A stretch of 64,000 nt of DNA from Prosapia bicincta (taxonomy: Eukaryota > Arthropoda > Insecta > Hemiptera > Cercopidae), in NCBI GenBank assembly GCA_036971475.1, contig JBAIZL010000006.1, positions 16,533,459-16,597,458 on the forward strand. Direction: 5' to 3'. Position numbers and translations under genes: made by a program. Under the pieces are notes generated by a model, which was not told the DNA's origin, made no database searches, and saw only the letters and a list, made by a program, of their open reading frames with translations. This document shows, piece by piece, positions 47,241-57,597 of this stretch (its first letter is position 1; each line of letters opens with the position of its first letter).

Positions 47241-47285
47241 TGCTTTCAGGGTGTCCTGGGTTGCTCATTTTGTTGGAGTAAGTTT
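47241..47285 (+). promoter_or_regulatory. Splice-like signals at the array's right border
   Basis: The last unit has the acceptor-like TTTGCTTTCAG ending at 47,248. The unit is cut 28 bp later by GGA-GTAAGT at 47,275-47,283, a consensus 5' splice site present only here. Acceptor plus donor would define a 28-nt microexon. No evidence of transcription is available from sequence alone. Confidence 0.25.
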
Positions 47286-48063
47286 TAAGATTCTAGATTT
47301 TCTAAGGGCACTTTTTTCGAGAGGTATTGAGAATATGTCTTGCATATAATTTGAAATATTTCTATATTTAATATTGTTCAGTTTAGTAGAGACTATTAGG
47401 TTTACAAAAGATTTTTATTTATCCTCTAATTTGTAAGTTGTTAAAGTGTTGTTTCCATTAGCTTGTGATATAGAATGATATTTTATTTGCCATGTTGCTC
47501 TTGAGTTTATATGGGTATTTTAAGTAAGTGTGCTCTCATTAATGTAAATTAAATACAAGAGTAGGCAAGTTTATATACTTAAATGCATAAGCTGTTTCAA
47601 ATTGAAATCAAAGAATTTATAAATTATTCTTAATAACGATATTTATTCAGTCAGAATACTGTTAAAAGAGAAGTGAAAATATTTTGAAAAATAAATGTTA
47701 TTCACATTCTGCAGCAAAATTACTATTTCTATAAAAGCTCTCAGAAAATAATTTATGTGTTTGTTTGACATGTCATCATGTCATTGATTATAAGCTATCT
47801 TCCATAGTTACTTTATACGGTATCTTATAATTTTTGTTCAATGTGAATATTGTTTGCCTCCCAATTAGAAAACTCCCGAAGAAAAAATAATAAGGAAATT
47901 ATTTATTACTGACCTGAAGTGTGTGTGTCAGGACCAGTAATTTCTCTCTAGAGATAAACCATATTTTTTATGTTTAATGATGATAAAACACAAATCAATT
48001 TAGTGGATGAAAATATAAACACTACAGTTACATCAACTATTTTAAAATATACACTGCTTTTAA

Positions 48064-48066
<3 letters not shown>
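47277..48066. other. AT-rich DNA, nothing recognised
   Basis: Unique sequence after the satellite. No gene-like frames or paired repeats. Confidence 0.5.

Positions 48067-48121
<55 letters not shown>
48067..48121. repeat. (TC)n microsatellite
   Basis: About 27 TC units. It generates the Glu/Arg run in the minus frame here, which is not a gene. Confidence 0.97.
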
Positions 48122-48123
<2 letters not shown>

Positions 48124-48304
48124 TTCCCCCTCCCATAAAAATATTATAAAACTCAGATTCAGAAGTAATTTTCTTAAATTTTATAAAATAAATATTTTTT
48201 TGTAATATTTTAATATATTACCAAACAAAATCCATCTGACGTTTAATTGTTGAAAACTGTTTACAGTCTCTTATTATTATTATTTTTGTTTATAAGTAGT
48301 TTAA

Positions 48305-48309
<5 letters not shown>

Positions 48310-48373
<64 letters not shown>
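48310..48373. repeat. (AT)n microsatellite
   Basis: About 32 AT units. Confidence 0.97.
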
Positions 48374-48377
<4 letters not shown>

Positions 48378-49891
48378 AATCATTTATAATTTTATCTAAT
48401 TATATTTTGTATCACAACACAACTCAGGCATTAATAATTTAAATTCTTTATTATAACAATTTTATTTCCACATTTAAACAATAAACAGAACAAAAAAAAA
48501 ATAAAACTTAACAAGTTTTAACACAGCAGGCTAAACTCAATTCCTTCAATTTTAGTTACAAAATTTTATACCCTAGGCTATTTTCTAAAATCTCTTAATA
48601 TCTCGGGGTTTATATGCATGGGCTAAATCTTTGAACTCTTTTGTTAATCAAAATAAATTTTGATAAACAAGATTAAATTTAGAAAATAGTTTTAATAAAT
48701 AGCTTCCTGATGAAAAAACTTAAATTTGGAATAAGCAAAAAGGTCCCTATACTATTTGAACTGGATTATGTTTCTTATTACTGACTATTAATTAGTTACA
48801 AGATATTCTAATAATGCACAATTTTAAATTTCCTTATACTTTTAAAAGTTCACTAAAGTTTATTTCTATAAACTTTTCTTCACAAATCTGTATAATTTTG
48901 ACGAAATTCTCCAAATGGAATTTTGACTTCTATTAAAAGGTCCGCTACCTCGGCGTCCCACGCCAGACTGACGCGTCCTTAGTTTTACTTTTAAAACTGT
49001 TTAAAATATGGCTGCCATTCCTTCTACAAAAAACTCATGTTGCATGTAATTTAGTTCGATTTCTTCCCACTAGAGTAGACTGTACACCAACCTATTTTCT
49101 TTAGCTTCACATCTGTTTATGCGCCAATAACTATTTTCACCAGTTTTAATTTTGTTAACATACTGTTTCAATTTTCCGATCCTTAACATAACCTTCCAGT
49201 GTTTATTTAATTACTATTATTTGTGTGTGAAGTGTCTTTACTTTTTACTTTTGTAATAATTCCGAAATGTGTGTGTTTTTTTCTGGATTTATAGAACATA
49301 ACCTCTAACCACATTGTTTACAATCGCGTTTTTACCTTCCATCTCTCCAGCAATTATTTATGCCCTATGTTACTTAAGTTTACAATTTTGTTTACATATA
49401 ATTATTATTATTAGATTATCTTGTTTTAATCTTATTTGTTTGGTTATTTGATACAACAAATTTCCTAATGCAACAGTTCAAATATCTTGTTTACGTTTTA
49501 CAATCTTTTCCTAAAATTAGTTTCAATTTAATCTAACCAATTTCTTATTTGCTATTTTCAAAATGTTACAATATATATTGGAGAATAGTAAGATAAATTC
49601 TCATTTAGTTGAGATGTAAGTACACAATTTATCAAAATTTAAACTAAATTAACACCACAGATTTTTTTTATATAGGTTTTTCTATTGAACATCATGTTCA
49701 GAAAATTTAAATGAAATGTATGCATTCGTAAAAGAAATATCAGTAAAGGTTGGGCAAATTTTGTACACTTGAAGTTAAATCAACATGACAGCTTGAAAAG
49801 AATAATAATACAAAGTGTCATGAAACAAATGCTGGCCGATCATGTGGCAACAGGGCCACAATGGTCATACCTTCATCTTATATAAAAGACT
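48374..49891. other. AT-rich DNA, nothing recognised
   Basis: About 1.5 kb. A GC-richer patch at about 48,940-48,980 (CTACCTCGGCGTCCCACGCC) stands out but has no open frame or splice signals that I can support. Confidence 0.45.
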
Positions 49892-49893
49892 TA

Positions 49894-50433
49894 CAGTAGA
49901 AACGGATTAACCGTAATCGTCTAGACCGCGGTCATGACGGTTGTGCGAATAGACGGATAACAGAAACACTGTATTATTTCTTCAAAACTTAACCTCAATC
50001 AATTATATTATAGAAAGATATCACTCTCACAGTGATGTAATATATGTCGGAGCGAAAAGAATATAAACATGATTGTAATAGCAAATAAAACTATTACATG
50101 ATAAAAAGATTCGCACAGTAGTTATTATCACAATAGATCAATCGTAGTTATATCTGTAAGTAGTGTGAAGCTTGTTGTTTAGTACAGTGCGTTCATTTTT
50201 CCAAAAGTAGTAACACCAGCTGAGTGGTAGGAATAAACATAAAACGTTACTAGTTAACACTGTGGCCACTATTCGGTTTCACCTAGTAGGCCGTCAGCGT
50301 CGGGTCAGTTGGTCTGACACGGCAGCTAAAGTGTTAAAGCATTTTGTTATTACAGTAATATTGTGTTATTACAGCAATGACGGTTAACAGAAACTGACGG
50401 TTAAAAGAGTGACGGTTAAACGAAGTTTTACTG
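49894..50433. mobile_element. Tigger/pogo-type MITE, parent of the hAT-captured fragment
   Basis: TA (49,892-49,893) then CAGTAGAAACGGATTAACCG; the right end complement is CAGTAAAACTTCGTTTAACC, followed by TA (50,434-50,435). The right side has three GACGGTTAA repeats. Its left 140 bp (through GACGGATAA.AGAAACACTG and ATATCACTCTCAC) match 7,272-7,412 and 18,925-19,060 inside the two hAT copies. No coding sequence. Confidence 0.85.
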
Positions 50434-50435
50434 TA

Positions 50436-50715
50436 CAAGTTTATCACAGGCAGCTCCTCGATTATACTTTTGTTTCAAACACCTACTTGTGCAAAAAAAA
50501 AAAACAATTTCAGCACTTGTTGCAATAAAAACAAAATAAAGGAACAAACCTGATGTTGCTAATGACTTGCTTCTATGCCTTTGCTAAAATAGAACCTCAA
50601 ATAGGTATGATAGAGAAAAAATTCAATCTTATCCATCTCGCCATCAGATTTTCCTTTTACCAGTTGAAATTTATGTTGGGAATTAAAACTTGAAATGTTA
50701 TATCATGTTTCTTGT
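50436..50715. other. AT-rich DNA, nothing recognised
   Basis: No feature supported. Confidence 0.5.
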
Positions 50716-50717
50716 GA

Positions 50718-50748
50718 AAGTATATATATATATATATATAAATAAATT

Positions 50749-50816
<68 letters not shown>
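50718..50816. repeat. (AT)n microsatellite pair
   Basis: Two TA runs (about 50,720-50,740 and 50,751-50,815) separated by AAATAAATTGG. Confidence 0.95.
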
Positions 50817-50820
<4 letters not shown>

Positions 50821-52104
50821 CATGTTTCTTTTTAATATGTCCCTACCAATTATTTATAGTGTAAAGTGAAGGGGGGTGTAGTTTCAAAAAGTTTGAAAAC
50901 CCTTGTTTTAGATATTTTATAGAAGAGAATTTTATCCCTGATCAGAGGGAAATGATGTTTAGTAAAGATGTGGGTCACTGGATCACTAGAGCAAATTTTA
51001 TTTAACAGTATTTTCTCTATTTTATTATATTTTTTGGATTTCCAAATGTAAGTGATTAGAATAATGTAAAATATTAATTTTACAACAATTAGAGATATTT
51101 TGATCCCTTTAATTATCGACTGAAGAAATTCCAAGAAAATATTTTATCTGTTACTTATCCTGTACTGACTAGAGTATGAAAGAATCTACCCTCCCTTTGT
51201 ACAACAATGTAGGGCAGTGGGTCACAGTGTCTGCTTCCACTTGTTCAATTATTAACTGAAGTTCAGATCTTGCAAGATGTATTTTTACTGATCCGATTCT
51301 AATAAAACTAATCTGCTCAATGGATTCATGTGACATTTATATTTTAACACTGATCCTAAAGTCAACCTATTTGGAATCAACTGTTCTTTATATACTTATT
51401 GTCTTGAAAAATGTAACATTTACTATTTTATTTAAATCGGAAAAAATTAATAAACATCAGGTTCTCTTTTCTAAATAAAGTCTTTGATTTGTTATAGAAT
51501 AATATGATTTTACAGAGGGGTTTAATTCTATATTCAGCCCAAATACTCCAAAAACAGAAGTGGGTTTATTTTGCTCAGGTTTTAGGTGATGATTATTCAT
51601 TTCTTTATACACTGTTAAAATTTACAAGTGAAAGCCTAACAACATATGTCAGACAATTAAACAAAGATTCTGTATAGGATTAATGGGTGAAAAAGTAGCC
51701 AGACTTCTGTAATATCAGAGGGAGAGACGTGTTTAGACTAATAAAGATGTAATACACTATTGTTTAATTTCATACAATTTTCAAGTAACTTGAAATGTCA
51801 GGAGGGGTCAAAGAGAATGCCTGAGAGCACCATGTCCTTAGACTAACAAGTCCCATGCAATATGTAAAATTAGGTTATTCAAGTTATTCACTGAAATAAG
51901 GATGAAGCTTTAGGATCATTATGCTTTAGAGTTTCTTGTTATTGGTAGATCATAATTAGTATACTTAATTATGTTGTGGCTCTATCTAAAAAAAAGATAA
52001 AAGGCGTTTTTATTGAAACCTGTTGAACCAATTTTTTAAATCATTTTATATTTATCAATATTGTACAAATATTTAAAGAACTGTTGCTCATCAAAAAAGG
52101 ACAT
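50817..52104. other. AT-rich DNA, nothing recognised
   Basis: A 94-codon minus frame (50,850-51,134) is low-complexity Ile/Lys/Leu-rich and has no recognisable domain. Nothing else seen. Confidence 0.45.
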
Positions 52105-53837
52105 CTTGTTTTACCTTCGCACTAAAATCAATGAAACTAGAATCTGTGGCTAATAGGTTACATTTGGTTTACCCCCTGGAGGATTGGTAATAAATGGTTT
52201 TATTAGCAGTGACACTAGCTATCCTCGACCTGTTTGAACTGCAGATTAGAGGAAAGAAGGAAATGCTTACCTTGATTTTCCTTCACACTAAAATCAATGA
52301 AACTAGAATCTGTGGTTAATAGGTTACATTTGGTTTACCCCCTGGAGGATTGGTAATCAATGGTTTTATTAGCTGTCACTAGCTATCCTCGACCTGTTTG
52401 AACTGCAGATTAGAGGAAAGAAGGAAATGCTTACCTTGATTTTCCTTCACACTAAAATCAATGAAACTAGAATCTGTGGTTAATAGGTTACATTTGGTTT
52501 ACCCCCTGTTAATGGATTGGTAATCAATGGTTTTATTAGCTGTCACTAGCTATCCTCGACCTGTTTGAACTGCAGATTAGAGGAAAGAAGGAAATGCTTA
52601 CCTTGATTTTCCTTCACACTAAAATCAATGAAACTAGAATCTGTGGTTAATAGGTTACATTTGGTTTACCCCCTGGAGGATTGGTAATAAATGGTTTTAT
52701 TAGCAGTGACACTAGCTATCCTCGACCTGTTTGAACTGCAGATTAGAGGAAAGAAGGAAATGCTTACCTTGATTTTCCTTCACACTAAAATCAATGAAAC
52801 TAGAATCTGTGGTTAATAGGTTACATTTGGTTTACCCCCTGGAGGATTGGTAATAAATGGTTTTATTAGCAGTGACACTAGCTATCCTCGACCTGTTTGA
52901 ACTGCAGATTAGAGGAAAGAAGGAAATGCTTACCTTGATTTTCCTTCACACTAAAATCAATGAAACTAGAATCTGTGGTTAATAGGTTACATTTGGTTTA
53001 CCCCCTGGAGGATTGGTAATAAATGGTTTTATTAGCAGTGACACTAGCTATCCTCGACCTGTTTGAACTGCAGATTAGAGGAAAGAAGGAAATGCTTACC
53101 TTGATTTTCCTTCACACTAAAATCAATGAAACTAGAATCTGTGGTTAATAGGTTACATTTGGTTTACCCCCTGGAGGATTGGTAATAAATGGTTTTATTA
53201 GCAGTGTCACTAGCTATCCTCGACCTGTTTGAACTGCAGATTAGAGGAAAGAAGGAAATGCTTACCTTGATTTTCCTTCACACTAAAATCAATGAAACTA
53301 GAATCTGTGGTTAATAGGTTACATTTGATTTACCCCCTGTTAATGGATTGGTAATCAATGGTTTTATTAGCTGTGACATTAGCTATCCTCGACCTGTTTG
53401 AACTGCAGATTAGAGGAAAGAAGGAAATGCTTACCTTGATTTTCCTTCACACTAAAATCAATGAAACTAGAATCTGTGGTTAATAGGTTACATTTGGTTT
53501 ACCCCATGTTAATGGATTGGTAATCAATGGTTTTATTAGCTGTGACATTAGCTATCCTCGACCTGTTTGAACTGCAGATTAGAGGAAAGAAAGAAATGCT
53601 TACCTTGATTTTCCTTCACACTAAAATCAATGAAACTAGAATCTGTTGTTAATAGGTTACATTTGGTTTACCCCCTGTTAATGGATTGGTAATCAATGGT
53701 TTTATTAGCTGTGACATTAGCTATCCTCGACCTGTTTGAACTGCAGATTAGAGGAAAGAAGGAAATGCTTACCTTGATTTTCCTTCACACTAAAATCAAT
53801 GAAACTAGAATCTGTGGTTAATAGGTTACATTTGGTT
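52105..53837. repeat. Tandem array of 164-169-bp units, about 10.4 copies
   Basis: ACTAAAATCAATGAAACTAG begins units at 52,121, 52,287, 52,451, 52,618, 52,784, 52,950, 53,116, 53,282, 53,451, 53,620 and 53,789 (last one partial). Two subtypes differ in CCCCTGGAGGATTGG versus CCCCTGTTAATGGATTGG. On the minus strand each unit has AAG-GTAAGC and, 32 bp on, a pyrimidine tract ending TAATCTGCAG. No open frame crosses the unit. It is unrelated to the 179-bp satellite. Confidence 0.96.
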
Positions 53838-54057
53838 TTGAAACAAAAAAGCATTGGCTACTAATGGCGTCAATCATTGCATCTTCGGTTATCCTCGGTT
53901 AATAGTGGTCTATCTGAACAGTCACTAAAGTCAGGATCTGGTACGGGAACAATATTTGAAAATTTATCCATTTTCAAAAATAATTACGTGCAACACACAA
54001 ACAACATGAGTTATAAACTAATTGTGCAAACAGTACTTAGTTAGTCACAACATCGCT

Positions 54058-54760
54058 GTATTTCCGGACATCAGCAAAAGCATTTGATAGGATATGGTTC
54101 TAGGGCCTCCTGTACAAACTAGCAAACAGTCCTGTGGTTTCAGGCGTCCATTGAAGGTACTCTCTCTACATGATTTTCGATAGAGGCAGGAGTTCCTCAA
54201 GGTTAAGTTCCGGGACGGCTACTGTACCTTGTGTAGATTAATGACGCCCCTCCACCCTTATATTCCTCTGTCCGATTGTGAATCTTCGTTGATGACTCCA
54301 TGTTTCAATACCGCACAAGTAATATAAATTTCAGTGCCATGTATATGCAGAGGCAATTTGGCCACAGCTTCAGAAATAGAGGATCACAAAAATGCAGACA
54401 AAACAGAAGCAGCAACAAGCTTGTCCTGTCGCACAGCTCATTCTAAACAACACCACCATGGAAAACCAAAGTAAAATATCTAGGGGTGATGCTTGGACAA
54501 AAAGTTCACCATTCAGACCCACCTCTGGAGTGTTATTGGAAGGGCCATTGGCGCTAGTCATTCACTGATTTGGGAACACAATCCCACTGTCCATCAGGCT
54601 GATGATATACATGAGACCTAACACCACCTATACAGCCTCTGCTTGGCACTTCCTCCTGAGCAATGCCGCAGAGACAGCTGATCGCCGCGCTCAGAACCAT
54701 CACCAGATCCCTGTGGTATGTGAGAAATACTATTTCCCATCCCTCGAGTATTTCATCCTC
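54058..54760 (+). pseudogene. LINE reverse transcriptase remnant, Jockey type
   Basis: Plus-strand fragments in order: LDISKAFDRIWF..GLLYKLAN (RT motif A with the AFDRIW core); AGVPQG.VPG (motif B); FVDDSMF (motif C with the DD pair); then KTEAATS and MENQSK.S blocks; and near 54,600 LMIYMRPNTTYTASAWHFLL, the conserved tract after the RT fingers and palm. Stops and frameshifts are frequent (for example inside IWF*GL), and endonuclease and tail regions were not found. The order and wording fit the Jockey superfamily of non-LTR retrotransposons. The live enzyme would copy its RNA into nicked chromosomal DNA. Confidence 0.82.
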
Positions 54761-54802
54761 AAAGTAACCACATCCCTCAAAGATCAAGCCTTTGATCCTT
54801 AG

Positions 54803-55379
54803 TAGGATTTTTACCTATATTGGACCACACCAAACAATCAAGCTCAAAATTTAAATAGACCATCACAAAATCATGTACATCAATAAGTGGAAAATCAGCC
54901 TATGTCAATTAGGTCATGTCATATTTATACGGCTGTAAATGTACAGATACAGCAAAACAGGAGCTAAAACAGCGTTACGCTGAAAGCCAGGCATTGCTTA
55001 GTTAAATTTCCGGAATTTGCGATCAGATTCTAACAAATAAAAAGCTCACCCAACTATCGGCATGAGAGACATACCTTTTCTTTCAAAAATAACGTGCACA
55101 GTCAAAATGACGTGAGGGATGTGAGGAACTGAAAAACTCGAAGTGGAGGGGGTAGAATGGAGGAGGGTGTTTGAGCAGAGGGCGCTCAAGGTCACTTGCG
55201 CTTTGAATTGTGGGGAACAAAAAATCCCTACTCTCACAGATCGATGGTCGGTTTGAAGGATTTAAGTGATAAATAAAAAACTGTTAACCCATATTTAAAG
55301 TCTAAAAACAAAATAATATACTAGAATTTTATTAGCAGGAATTAAATATATAATACGACATTTTAAGCATTATAATTAA
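54803..55379. other. Unique DNA, nothing recognised
   Basis: No gene-like frames. It may include the decayed 3' part of the LINE. Confidence 0.4.
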
Positions 55380-55436
55380 ACTGGTTTGCGAGTCAATTAA
55401 TGCACGACTGCTGAGCTTGTTGACTTGCAAACCAGT
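55380..55436. repeat. 17-bp hairpin
   Basis: ACTGGTTTGCGAGTCAA (55,380-55,396) pairs with TTGACTTGCAAACCAGT (55,420-55,436) with one mismatch and a 23-nt loop. No flanking T-run, so no terminator role is suggested. Confidence 0.7.
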
Positions 55437-55926
55437 CCTTTTATTTCTACAAAATTGAAACCTCGCGAGTGTAGTATAAAGACAAAATTTTTAAGAATTG
55501 AGTAACATTAATTTGTTAATACATACAATTACAGATAGATACTTCGAATTTTTCTTGTTCCCATAAAATACACACTAAACTAGTTGAAAATGAAAAAATG
55601 CTAAACTTCAGCTTACGAGCAAAGTTAAAAGTTTTGTAAAACAAAGCATTGTTTACTAATGCTTTTTAATATAACTATTGCTCAAAATATAAGCTACAAA
55701 ATGTATTGGGAGAATAAGTTTAATTTACAAAAATTAATAAGTTCATTAACGATTGAATTTAGTAACCGCTTAAACATACCTTGCGCAGTCTAATGAAGAA
55801 ATATTGTGTTATTCATTTTGTATTCAAACTTATCCCACCCAGATACTTTGCAACTATATTTCAATATAGCTATATACAATGTAGTATAAGACAGTACGGT
55901 AATATTGCTCGTAAACAATTACTACA
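55437..55926. other. AT-rich DNA, nothing recognised
   Basis: No feature supported. Confidence 0.5.
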
Positions 55927-55976
55927 TATAATTAAATAATAAAAATATATACAACTCACAAATATACACTTTTTTA

Positions 55977-56022
55977 TTTCAAACGCGTTTCGACAACTAC
56001 TTTGTCGTCATCTTCAGTGAAA
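55977..56022 (-). ncRNA. Hammerhead-like motif
   Basis: Minus strand: stem I TTTCA, CTGAAGATGA, hairpin GACAA-AGTAG-TTGTC, GAAA, CGCG, TT, closing TGAAA. Stem I, stem II, GAAA and CGCG are all intact. The box is CUGA-AG-AUGA rather than CUGAUGA. Cleavage would be after the GUU-type triplet. Confidence 0.5.
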
Positions 56023-56032
56023 ATACACAAAT

Positions 56033-56096
<64 letters not shown>

Positions 56097-56219
56097 CATA
56101 ACCTATAAAGTTTTAGCAAAGGTAAAAAACAAAAGTCTTTTGTTTTTACCTTTGCTAAAACTTTATAGGTTATGTTTAATATATATATATATTTTTTTTA
56201 GTTAATTTCATTTGTGTAT

Positions 56220-56265
56220 TTTCACTGAAGATGACGACAAAGTAGTTGTCGAAACGCGTTTGAAA
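56220..56265 (+). ncRNA. Hammerhead-like motif, mirror copy
   Basis: Identical elements to 55,977-56,022 on the plus strand: TTTCA (56,220-56,224), CTGAAGATGA, hairpin, GAAACGCG, TT, TGAAA (56,261-56,265). Confidence 0.5.
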
Positions 56266-56315
56266 TAAAAAATTGTATATTTGGGAGTTGTATATATTTT
56301 TATTATTTAATTATA

Positions 56316-57044
56316 ACTTTCACTCACAAGCCAGCTCGAATATTATTTTTAATTACTACATAAGTAAAGTGTAATTTTGAGGTTATGATTTTATGGTCAT
56401 AATTAATTCAAGTATTTTCCTTTCATAAAAATCGAAGTTAATATGGTTTTCGTTAAGTATTAACAAGAATTGGTAATGCATTAGTTACTAAGGTTTCAAG
56501 TAAGTACAGTAAAGTAGTAAAGGCACAGTTTACAAAGCTTTAAATATTAAGTATATTCGCTTCTTGGTTTAAAAGGAAAACTTAAAATAGATAATTTAAT
56601 TTTAAAAGAACGATAATATTATAGTTTTTGTGTGAAGGATTTGTAATAGAATTACAGGAATTTCTAAATTAGTGTGCTTCGTAAACCCACGTTTCTCGGT
56701 AACAGGAGAACATAAATTTTTCTTTCGAATCTTCAGACTAATTTTTTTTAGGAAAGAACTCCCACTGAAGGCGGGAGCTTGGGAAAGGGCATATTTGCAG
56801 CGAATACCATCACCTTGCTCTGAGATTGGGCTTCCTGTTACCCAGTCAATTATTAGGCCAAAAAATGAATTGGTTTACTTAACACAAATATATCGCCGTG
56901 ATATACTGCACTTTGCACCGAAAGTTTGCTCTCATCTTATAGAACCCATGTGCTCTTTTTGCGTTACTTGATGTTACGGTGTTTATTGGGCGCCAGTATG
57001 AAGCATGTTGAAAGCGTATCCCATTCGGCCGTAGGGACCAGAGC
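56316..57044. other. Unique DNA, GC-richer in its second half
   Basis: From about 56,640 the composition is closer to coding DNA, with a 99-codon frame (56,672-56,971) and start-poor overlapping frames. None resembles a known family and no splice pair is convincing. Confidence 0.35.
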
Positions 57045-57232
57045 AGGAAACTACAAGCGAACAATTCCTGCTAGAATAAAACTATTCACACCATTAATTG
57101 GCGTGTTTAATTCTGGGTTTATGCATAGGCCTATAACCAAAACAGTTGTAGGACGGATTTTGTTAAACTTGGCTCAAGATATAAAGAACAATGTACGGTT
57201 TGATGACTCTTTTTTATTGAAGTTCAACTTTC
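57045..57232. repeat. About 190-bp duplicated segment, copy 1
   Basis: Shares ACTACAAGCGA, AAACTATTCACACC, ATTCTGGGTTTATG, TATAACCAAAAC, TTAAACTT.GCTCAAGAT and TTGAAGTTCAACTTT in order with 57,953-58,117. After the last block copy 1 leads into the Penelope-like fragment, so that fragment may have inserted here. Confidence 0.7.
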
Positions 57233-57254
57233 CAACGATTCAATACTCTCCTCT

Positions 57255-57289
57255 GTTGACGCGTTTCGGAGTAACTCCATTTTCAAAAC
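57255..57289 (-). ncRNA. Hammerhead-like motif at the 3' side of the Penelope-like fragment
   Basis: Minus strand: GTT, TTGAAAATGG, hairpin GGAG-TTA-CTCC, GAAA, CGCG, TC, AAC. GAAACGCGTC is exact. The first box has lost its leading C and stem I is only about 3 bp. Confidence 0.4.
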
Positions 57290-57347
57290 CTCAATCGTAC
57301 TTTTCGCCCAAATTTTGTGTTCGCCTTTATATACCGTTGGTGCACGC

Positions 57348-57572
57348 CTACTCTTGCTTCTTGCATAACGTTCGACTGTGTTTTATTTGCTCGTTTATTA
57401 CGTTTGCCTTTTTAAACTTTAGTTTATATATTTCGAAATTTTCTCAAACATTTAAACGTCTTACTTTATCAACATAATGTAGAATTTCCTTTGTATTTTT
57501 CATTTCTTGCAGTGTATGGCCCTCTTCAAACAAATGTGTAGCATAATTCGCATAATTTTTCTCATACTTAAA
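57348..57572 (-). pseudogene. Penelope-like GIY-YIG protein, C-terminal remnant
   Basis: Seventy-five codons on the minus strand with one internal stop: FKYEKNYANYATHLFEEGHT, LQEMKNTKEILHYVDKVRRL NV, stop, ENFEIYKLKFKKANVINEQI. This is the signature tail of Penelope-like proteins after the GIY-YIG endonuclease: an A.HL.E.GH block, an ILH block, then a basic LN block and E.FEIYK. Reverse transcriptase and GIY/YIG themselves are missing (5' truncation). The fragment is bracketed by hammerhead-like motifs at 57,598-57,638 and 57,255-57,289, as expected for this family. An apparent 183-codon plus-strand frame covering this region is antisense and not a gene. Confidence 0.8.
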
Positions 57573-57597
57573 CTACCTTATATGCTTTTTATATCTG

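Larger units (their letters stand above)
29012..47276. repeat. Satellite array: 102 units of 179 bp
   Basis: The repeat begins and ends in the same phase, at CATTTTGTTGG (29,012 and 47,266). The distance equals 102 x 179 minus 4 bp, explained by two 2-bp deletions at about 31,119 and 32,191. Units carry TGTCCTGGGTTGCTCA, GGGTGTACATTTAGCTGCTT, TTTAGGACTAGACTATACAG and TTTGTAATTTGCTTTCAG. Each unit has a 62-codon frame starting at TTG. Because 179 is not a multiple of 3 there is no continuous frame, and these are not genes. Variant units recur in blocks, showing expansion by unequal exchange. Confidence 0.97.
55927..56315. mobile_element. Near-perfect palindrome with two hammerhead-like motifs
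   Basis: Arms of about 190 bp mirror each other from TATAATTAAATAATAAAAAT outward ends to a centre near 56,134 (ACAAAAG-TC-TTTTGT). Sequence of note: ATTAAACATAACCTATAAAG and CAAAGGTAAAAA in both arms. The left arm has a longer (AT)n tract (about 56,036-56,091). Each arm has one motif, in opposite directions. Probably a dimeric Penelope-like or retrozyme-like unit; no coding sequence. Confidence 0.75.

Noticed and set aside
29012..47276. Roughly a hundred 62-residue frames, one per 179-bp unit
   Set aside because: They start at TTG, overlap each other by 10 bp, and exist only because the repeat happens to be open in one frame. No signal supports translation.
47948..48136. Minus-strand frame with an Arg/Glu run
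   Set aside because: Translation of the (TC)n microsatellite.
53870..53971. 33-codon minus-strand ATG frame (starts MDKFSNIVPVPDP) next to the 166-bp array
   Set aside because: Composition looks protein-like, but it is too short, ends at a stop without a splice donor, and matches no family I know.
56926..57477. 183-codon plus-strand frame, the longest in the window
   Set aside because: It starts at TTG, runs through a duplicated segment, and its second half is antisense to a clear Penelope-like tail on the minus strand.
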